64,000 nt of DNA from contig NC_092672.1 of the NCBI RefSeq assembly GCF_964355755.1, positions 35,460,501 to 35,524,500 of the forward strand, given 5' to 3'. How positions within the stretch are numbered: position 1 is the first letter of the stretch; every line of letters starts with the position of its first letter. This document shows, one piece after another, positions 56,520 through 64,000 of this stretch. The position numbers and the translations under genes were made by a program. The notes beneath the pieces are model-generated. The model was given only the letters and a program-made list of their open reading frames with translations. It did no database searches and was not told where the DNA came from. This DNA is from Antedon mediterranea. Its lineage: Eukaryota > Echinodermata > Crinoidea > Comatulida > Antedonidae.

Positions 56520-57120
56520 AATATGTCGATCAAGAGTACATGTCAAATTATATTGAACTTGAAATGTCGTAATGTTTACATTTATTTATACACAAATAAC
56601 TGAAAGAACATTTATTTTTATAGATACTCAGACACCATTTTCACTCGAGCTCCTGTGAAATATGTTCCGAAAAACGGTTTCTACATTACAAAATTAATTT
56701 TTTTAATAGCAAAATATTATATTCAATAAAATACTGTAAGTTTCAGTATTGATCTAATGTAAAGTTCATTAACATGGATTTATTTTGTGATTAAAGGTAT
56801 AGATGCGAGTCAAATAACTTACCACGACGAAAATAATTGATAAAAATCACCAATATTGACACTTTCTAATCGGACAGAAGTTGGTAAGAAGCACAGCAGC
56901 AATGCAATTTGAATAGTACCAGTAATCGGCCTCAGTTGCACTAAGAAACGGGGGGAAATAAATATAAATGGCCAAATTTCAATGGTAGAAATAAATATAA
57001 TTTCAACATGAAACGGTATATTAAAATCATTACATTGGTGGTTATCAGTTTCGAAATTGTAAAACATTTTAGAATTGAATTGAATAATATAAAGTCTTAC
57101 CTTGTGCATTCGCCTTGATA
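56520..57120 (-). promoter_or_regulatory. Orphan 5' cassette, outermost copy
   Basis: Carries the intron 5' half, donor GTAAGT at 56822-56817, and the exon 1/promoter boxes (CAGTTGCACTAAGAAACGG, CGAAATTGTAAAACATTTT). No coding exon follows it on the minus strand within 2.8 kb; only LINE and MITE sequence separates it from gene 5. It may mark a sixth, deleted gene. Confidence 0.72.
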
Positions 57121-58245
57121 CTCGTTGTAGGCCTACAAATAAAAAATGCGTATAGTTACAGACTTATATATGTATTTATCACAAGTATAAATATAACATT
57201 TTTTCTTAGTAGTATTTACAGTAAAATAGTTAGTAGATATGATTAATGAGATAGCATTTTCTTATCAACTGGCAACCAATTCAGTATACTTTTGATCATG
57301 TGCCGCCTAGAAAATAAATGTGTTTAAACATTGATTTCTCGCATTGCTTGTTTTAATTAAGTATCTGTGACTAGCGGTTTCTAAGATACATAGTACGTTA
57401 TTAAAAATGGCCGCCATTAGGCTACTTCCCGTTGTCGAAAAATGTTCTAACGTTGATAAATGTGTTCAGTAGGGTCTAAAGAACACATTTCATAAAAAAA
57501 ACCATTTCTTGCAATTTGTGAGGTTAAAGTCTAAATCCCATGGACTATTTACACATAACGCGAAGTGGACGGGCGGTTTACGCCCACATACTACTATGAC
57601 ACGCATGTAAACACAAACAGCATTTACTTCTCTAACGTCAAGAAACTCGACAATGTAATGGTTTTATAATTCATTCTCTACTATGACACACATGTAAACA
57701 CAAACAACATTTACTTCTCTAACGTCAAGCAACTCGACAATTTAATTGTTTTATAGGCCTAATTCTTTAAAGAATACCGATTTACCCTTTATGACATTCT
57801 AACTGTAATTATAACAGTGAAGGTGTAAATAAACATCTAGTTATTCACTATTGTGTTATTTACTAACATCGAAAACATCCAATGTATAAGTATACCCTTC
57901 GTAAAACTTATGTCAGATGTTGCAGTAATTAGTTCCGTAAACTAAGTTTGATATTCGCCATAACACTATGTCATATCATCAAACGACTTGTCAAAGTAAT
58001 TATTCTCTAAAAGATTGTTAACAAATACCGATTTACCGCAGGAAAGCGGTCCGCAAATCACACTAAACGCCCAATCATTGTCATTGCGTTCTTAAATTGA
58101 ATTTTCATATAAGTAGTTGAACAAAAGGAAAAAATGTAACAAGAATCATGAAACAATTATTTTTTATGTAACAAATTTAATGACAAAATAAATTTTATAA
58201 CAAATTTAATGATAACATTAAATGTATGTAAAAAAAGATTCTTGA
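57121..58245. other. Intergenic stretch with a MITE fragment and an 87-bp duplication
   Basis: A MITE fragment (ACATAACGCGAAGTGGACGG) lies at 57545-57590. An 87-bp unit starting CTACTATGACAC is present twice, at 57591 and 57678. No gene is seen. Confidence 0.65.
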
Positions 58246-58249
58246 TAAA

Positions 58250-59490
58250 TTATTTTTTATGTAACGAATTTCATGACAATTTTTGTTTCTTGTGTAACAT
58301 GTTTCTGTATACCAGAAATGATGTTAGTCCGTTTTCGTCTACAAAACGTGAAAAAGTGATCACTTAGTCCAATAGGAATTACTCCACTGGCCTTAATTGT
58401 TAAGGGATCACTGGCAAAGATCAAATCTATTGCTGAGCTATTGTTATCACTGATCCTAGTTGGTTCAGTGATAAGTTGTTCAAGGCCGAAAATATTACAG
58501 AAGTTAGTCACTGACTCATAGTGTTACGATTACAATTTAAAACATTTACATTAAAGTCTCCAAGAATAATACTTTCTTGAGCATTGAAGTTTCCAACAGT
58601 CATAAGCAGGTTTTCTAAACAGTTAAAAAATGTACCTTGTTTTGGTGGGCGATAGCAAACACCGGTTAAAATTGGCTTCGACTTTGGCAAAATTATATCA
58701 ATCCATGCATTCAATATCCTCTCTGTCCAAATCATTTCTGACTGAATATGAAATAGTATTGTGGATATATAAACACACTCCACCCCTTTTTCCATTTCTG
58801 TCCTTCCTTTCTATGGAGAAATTTTCAATTTTTATTTCAGCATCATTGATTGAATCAAACTCACTTATTGCAATGACTGATGCGTTCGTATTTTTTGCAA
58901 TATCCCGAATTTGATCGATTTTGTTACGTAAACTTCTAACGTTAAGGTGAATAAATATCAAACCCTTACCACGAAGAAGTTTACCGTACAGTCTAACTCG
59001 TTGAGCAGCCTATCCTCGTTATCCAAATTGGCATTCAACAACTCCGTGTGCGAAACATCAGATAATTATATTAATAGTGTAATCTTCAAATAATGAATCA
59101 CTGAAGTTAGGTACCATACATGAGTAGCAATGCTAATCCGAATCCGATTTGGCAAGGCGATTATATTCTCTAATAGAGATATTCGCACATTTAATGTGGT
59201 ACCATGAGTCGCATCCATCGCAGCAGATAGATACCTCGTTGATTTGATTTCACAGATCCTGAACACAGCCCACATGGATCACAAATTGTGGGTCCAGGGT
59301 TAGTCGATATATTTCCACTTAAAACAAGAATCATAAAAGCAAAATGTCTCAATAAAACTCCAAGTCGTATTGCCCGTGTTTTTGTTTTTCCTCCGTGAAC
59401 GTGTTTGCGTGGATATACATTTTCTGTGCTGTGCTGTGATTCCATGTTGGCTTGTGAAGAATTCCTTTAACGGAATGTTTGTACGCAAAC
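58250..59490 (-). mobile_element. LINE-D: PHD-finger and APE endonuclease portion
   Basis: On the minus strand: a leader with LVLSGNISTNPGP (a 2A-like NPGP end), then a PHD-type zinc finger (CGLCSGSVKSNQRG and, frameshifted, CDGCDSWYH), then APE endonuclease motifs: FIHLNVRSLRNKID, GGVCLYI, TGVCYRPP, ILGDFNVN, and GLSDHFFTF. Reverse transcriptase is missing; it stops at about 58250. Such single-ORF CR1-like elements with 2A and PHD modules are known from sea urchin and other marine animals. A few frameshifts are present. Confidence 0.82.
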
Positions 59491-60300
59491 CATTGGAATT
59501 TCTCGGGACAGGGAAAACCGCGGATTACTCATTCTTGTGATATATATTCTTTGACAGTACTTACAACAACGTGTAAATTAACTAGAGCTAAATTAACAGA
59601 CAACACATTCTAAACCGCTCGGTGTTCTAGTTAGGACATCTGCATACCGCTATTTATTAGAATAAACTACCCGGGCGTTTATTTTTGTTTTTGTCTTGTG
59701 TGGGATCTTCCCACTTTTATTATAATTCTCAGATTTATATGTATATATATTATATATAAAATAAAGGTACATTGTAGCAATTAATTATTTGTATGAATAT
59801 TTCTATTTCTGTTGTATATTACTAAGATTGTTACAAGTTAACAAGTAGTTAAAAAGTAGGCATATTTACATAAAAAGATGATTGATTTCAATATAATAAC
59901 CATGCTTTCATTTACAATTTTAAAAAGATGTTAATTAAAATATAAAGATAAAAGATGGTAATAAAAGTCTATGAACTGTCATTAAAAACGTACTTATAAA
60001 ATCTTGTTCATGTTCTGGTAGAGAGGCTATAAACTCAGAGGAGGAATATAAAATATCCTCCCTTTTCACCAAGACAAAAAGGATGAGATGAAAAAAGAGG
60101 AATGCAAAAGTTTGAAAACTAGATAAGGATGATAGAGTGGAATGAAATATTTAAATGAAAACCGTAAGGTTAGAGTCCATACACCGTGCAAGTCCAAGAT
60201 GCCATTTTGGCTCTGTGTGTATGTGAGACGCTTCATACCCGATGACATCTTATTATAATACTACTTCTACTTCTGTATACAATTTGTAATTGGGAAATAA
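59491..60300. other. Intergenic stretch, no gene seen
   Basis: AT-rich, with a short TATATATATTATATATAAAATAAAGG tract near 59740-59765, of which the last part is a possible poly(A) signal of unknown ownership. Nothing else is recognised. Confidence 0.5.
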
Positions 60301-60358
60301 ACAAAACATATTGCATTTTAGAAAACATGAAAAAAAAAACACTTCATACAGATTATAT

Positions 60359-62395
60359 TCATGCTATCAATTGTAACAGAGTTTCCTTTTTTGCACCCCA
60401 TTTACGTTGTGCCTTCATGAAGTTACACATATGTTCATTTTCTATTAGATTTTTAACTTCAGCAGTGAAAAGAATCCAGATCTTTTTTTTATCATCTTTA
60501 TCTTTTCTTCCACCATTGGATATTATGTGTACCTTGTATATACAGAATAAAAACATAGAAATCAATTCATTTACAATATTGTTTTTTGTTCCTGTAACAA
60601 TTTTAAACCATGTAATATTATCTTCAGCTGGAAAGCAATTAGCCAGCACACCTTTAAATTTGTGCCATGTCCATTGAATGGCATTGCATTCAAACAGCAT
60701 GTGCTGTTCACTTTCTATCTGATTTATACAATTGTCACATAAATTATTTTCTGCCAAATTCCATAATTTTAATCTTTTTTTACACGGTAATATTCGATGT
60801 AAGAGTTTAAAGTTGAATTGAGCAACTTTAACTATATGTTTCATCTTGTATACCTTATAATACCATACTTTATTCCAATCTATTTCTACGTTATTTAGCT
60901 CACATTCCCATTTTCTTTGTGAACCTGGTTCAGTGGAACGTTTGTTTATAAAATATTTATAGTAGATAGATCCTTTAATGTTCTTATGCAACAATGAGTC
61001 ATTATTACCTACATCTTGATTATTTGTATTGTCTTTTCTAATAATTTCTTTCCACCCATTTGGTATGGCATTCATAAGCTGTAAATATTCAATTAAACCA
61101 TTATGTTTTTCATACAAATTTGAGATTATTTCACCTGCGGTACATACTCTATCATTTATAAATATGTCACCAATTATTTTATAATCAGAATATAACCATG
61201 ATTTGAAGTACAATGATTTATTGTTAGATAGTATAAACTTATTTTCCCATAGTTGTTGATTTTTTATTTCTATTAAAGTTGTTGGTTCTGAATACACAAT
61301 ATTATTAAATTTTACAACAGCATTAATCATGTTCTTGTAGAATGTAGGCATATCTCTCAAGTTAGCATGATCATGTACATTAAGTTTAGTACTTTTTATT
61401 GTATATTCAATTGGGTGAAGGAAATATTTTGGTATGCATTTCCATTTACCTGGATCTGGACTTAACAGTCGCTTGACCCAATTCAGTTTAAGTGATTCAA
61501 CCACAGAGCTAATATCTGGCATGTTTAAACCACCTTCCTTAATATTTTTAATTAAGGTTATTCTCTTTATCTTTTCCCTTCTGGTTCCCCATAGGAACGT
61601 ATATAATAGTTTTTCTATTTGTTTAACTATATCTTTGGGAACATCAATTATACTTGCGTTATATATAAACTTAGACAATGCAAGTGTTTTAATAATAGTT
61701 ATTTTACCAAAAAAGGTAAGATTCCTTCTTTTCCATAAATTTAATACGTTTTCTAGGTTGGTAATTTTTTTATCCCAGTTTCTCTTTTCACATAAATGCT
61801 TATTGTAACCTATATGGATTCCTAAGAATTTAACAGGTTCACTAGTCCATGTAATATCTAATGGTTTTGAAACACTATTTTCGTTTACACCAATCCACAT
61901 ACCATTTGTCTTTTTTCTATTTAATGTTAACCCTGAAACACTACAAAAAGACTCAATCTCATTAAAGAAATATTTTAAACTACCTTCGTCATGTGAAAAA
62001 ATTACGGTGTCATCCGCTAATTGAGCAATTTTAACGATATTATCATCATCGTCATTGCTATTAGGTAACGTAATTCCTATACATTTAGAATTATTTCTGA
62101 TATTTACTGCCATTATTTCTGATACCAGAATAAATAGCAAAGCAGATAATGGGCAGCCTTGCCTCACACCACACTCCATTTTAAACTTTTCTGACAACCA
62201 TCCGTTGTTTACTATGCATGACACATTCTGTTTCTTTATACATAACCTTTATCCATTTGATAAATGAATTTCCAAAACCAAAGAGTTTTAAAACCTTAAA
62301 CAGCAGTATTCTGTCTATTGAGTCGAAAGCTTTCGCATAATCAAGAAAAACAATAGCACCTGTCATATTTTTTGCTTTTGTGTAGTCTAGTATGT
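60359..62395 (-). mobile_element. 5'-truncated L1/Tx1-type LINE (reverse transcriptase to end of ORF2)
   Basis: A frame from 62366 encodes RT motif A (FLDYAKAFDSIDR) and FIKWIKVMYK. After a frameshift near 62200, a 620-codon open frame to 60359 encodes GVRQGCPLSALLF (motif B), QLADDTVIF (catalytic ADD), LTLNRKKT, KFLGIHIG, the connection domain, and a terminal Cys-rich CDNCINQIESEQHMLFEC segment. It ends in a stop and an A-rich 3' region. The long open frame makes this the youngest LINE in the window. The Tx1 fragment at 7316-7790 may be of the same family. Confidence 0.88.
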
Positions 62396-62599
62396 CGTTT
62401 ACTGTTCAAGAGAGTTTTTAGGATCGGAGCACCGAGACCAAATCATATGCTTGGTTCCAGAACGCAAGGACGCTGTAACTGCCCTAAAAATAATGCGAGT
62501 GATAGTCGTTATTCAAGTCCAACACCCAAGGTGCTCCTTTATTCCTGTTTCTTGAATGTGAACCAGATTACTAAAACAAAACATAACAATGACCTATAA

Positions 62600-63300
62600 A
62601 TGCATGTCTAGCAATATATGTGGCTCCTTAAAATGGATATGAAAGGGTTCCTAGCAATATCATTTTATTGGCTCAACGTGTAGATCAATCGGTTTTAAGC
62701 TCGCCATAGTCATACTTAATGTTTTGGAGGACGACAACGCCCTCAAAACGCCCCTGGGAAACCTGTGAAAAACTTTTTGTGACGTCACTAAAAGTTATTT
62801 TTGTATTACAGAGATAGGAATTTTGGAGTAAATCATTGATTGATGCAAAAGCATGGTAGTAATTACTTATCGCTTTGATATTTTTATTCTTGGATAAGTA
62901 TGTTAGCTTAATCGAATAAAATTAATTCATATTATCAACCATGTTTTTTTTTAAACGGATTTTAATTTCGTTTTTCAAGGCCACCTTTCACGAAATTCAT
63001 AGCCAAATGCCTATCTTGCTGGGTACACGGAGTTATTTTGCGCATGCGTGAGAATCACAGAGTCGATCACCTTGGCCTCTCTCTCGACCCTCCTCTCGCG
63101 AGCGATGTTTATTTCGCTATTTAGTATACACGTATTATTGAAACATCATTTTATTATTATTTCGTTGTAATTAACTGAAATTGATGGAAATTCGTCCACA
63201 TCGTGTGTTAACATCGTTTTGAAGAAACCGTTGGACGAGTAAATGGTGTTTGACAATAATGCCATGGCCTGAAGCAGCTAGCTAGGCCTTTTTAGTAGTG
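62600..63300. promoter_or_regulatory. Candidate promoter region (NRF1-like and TCTCGCGAG motifs)
   Basis: Less repetitive and more CpG-rich than the rest. TGCGCATGCGTG at 63039-63050 is one base from the NRF1 consensus. TCTCGCGAG at 63094-63102 matches the core of the TCTCGCGAGA promoter element of housekeeping genes. No coding exon was found before the window ends, so a gene, if any, would lie beyond 64000 or have a non-coding first exon here. Confidence 0.4.
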
Positions 63301-64000
63301 ATGACTGCTAGATACGGTGTTTAGTCGCCCGGTCGCGATTTTTTTTTTCGTACATAAGTTGGGGACCCCCTCATGAAACGTCACAAAATAAACATGAATA
63401 ATTCATCAGTTAAATTTTCTTGTTCCGTGTGCACCCAAGCGTATAGCAACAAGAAGTGACAGTTTACACAAGTGCGGTACGATTCTAGGCCTATCTCCGC
63501 TGTGGTTGCCGCGTGCGATTTCATAATACTAATAGAATAGCGGCGTTTTGTGTGGATTGTCGAAATAATCAGCCTTTAGTTTGGTGTTTTTAATATAATT
63601 TATTACTAAAGAATTACGTGTTAAAATTATAGTTTCTATTGATACTATTAGCCTAATTACTAGTCTCTAAACCCATGTCTATTCTAGTAGTAGCTGTGTT
63701 GGTGTGTGTGACGTGTGTGTTAGTTAGGTATGACACAGTCCGATTAATAGGCCTAAGTCAGCAAAATTAAACAATAAACATTACACAAAAATACATTTTT
63801 TATTCTCGTGGGTCTAATCCCATCTCATGTGTTCATATACGTGCATTTTTAAAGTTTCTTTGAGTACATGCATATTGTTTGATAATAAAATAGCAGAATT
63901 AAAAAATTACAGTACACACATTATACACATTCTTTATTCTTGTGGGTCTAAGCTTTCTTTGGGCTATGTCCAATTACTACTTTGTCTAGCTGTCGATTAG
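63301..64000. other. Window end, no gene seen
   Basis: A TTTATTCTTGTGGGTCTAA-like word occurs twice, at 63800-63818 and 63931-63950. No coding exon was recognised. Confidence 0.45.

Overview
This is animal nuclear DNA, most likely from an echinoderm or a close deuterostome relative. It is AT-rich, full of the word TAGGCCTA, and dominated by degraded retrotransposons, MITEs and fold-back elements. Splice sites are canonical (GTAAGT donors, TTTTCAG acceptors). The species cannot be fixed from sequence alone. No bacterial-type genes, rRNA or CRISPR are visible.

The host content is a cluster of five paralogous genes for a large polytopic membrane protein that I do not recognise. Gene 1 lies at 6257-3636 (-), gene 2 at 13586-16452 (+), gene 3 at 33398-31059 (-), gene 4 at 42647-40308 (-) and gene 5 at 52669-49858 (-). 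Each has a non-coding first exon, one 5'-UTR intron, and a single uninterrupted coding exon of about 2.3-2.9 kb. Each encodes a signal peptide, an N-glycosylated Cys-containing ectodomain of about 190 residues, 7-8 membrane segments, a variable hydrophilic domain made of locus-specific repeats, and two last membrane segments. Genes 1, 3 and 4 are open. Gene 2 has a 1-nt frameshift and gene 5 a 20-nt frameshifting deletion. Two C-terminal types occur: genes 1, 4 and 5 end in a PDZ-ligand-like T-x-V, genes 2 and 3 do not. Three further copies of the promoter/5' exon cassette (7.9, 44.1 and 56.5 kb) have no coding exon attached.

Layout: 0.8-3.2 kb, a dispersed repeat, a 58-bp satellite made from a LINE reverse-transcriptase segment, and a LINE 3' end carrying a TTAA-flanked MITE. 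3.2-8.2 kb, gene 1 and its cassette. 8.3-11.5 kb, LINE pieces and an insertion with tRNA-Val-like sequences. 11.6-12.6 kb, a ~970-bp palindrome. 12.6-16.7 kb, gene 2. 17-21 kb, PIF/Harbinger remains (transposase C-terminus and a three-exon Myb-like gene). 22.7-23.9 kb, a minus-strand LINE. 24.5-30.8 kb, a LINE ORF1 split by a 5.2-kb fold-back element with a 9-bp target duplication. 31-34.5 kb, gene 3. 34.5-39.9 kb, a LINE chain with nested MITEs, a Ty3/Gypsy integrase piece and a microsatellite-bearing element. 40-44.7 kb, gene 4 and an orphan cassette. 44.8-49.3 kb, LINE pieces. 49.5-53.7 kb, gene 5. 53.7-57.8 kb, mobile fragments and a last orphan cassette. 58.2-62.4 kb, two minus-strand LINEs. 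62.6-64 kb, non-repetitive DNA with promoter-like motifs.

The repeating order (LINE 3' end, gene, promoter cassette, LINE 5' pieces) suggests the membrane-protein family was multiplied by recombination between LINE copies. The paralogues look like mosaics of one another, which fits gene conversion. Their repeat-bearing cytosolic domain and one inter-helix loop are where they differ most.
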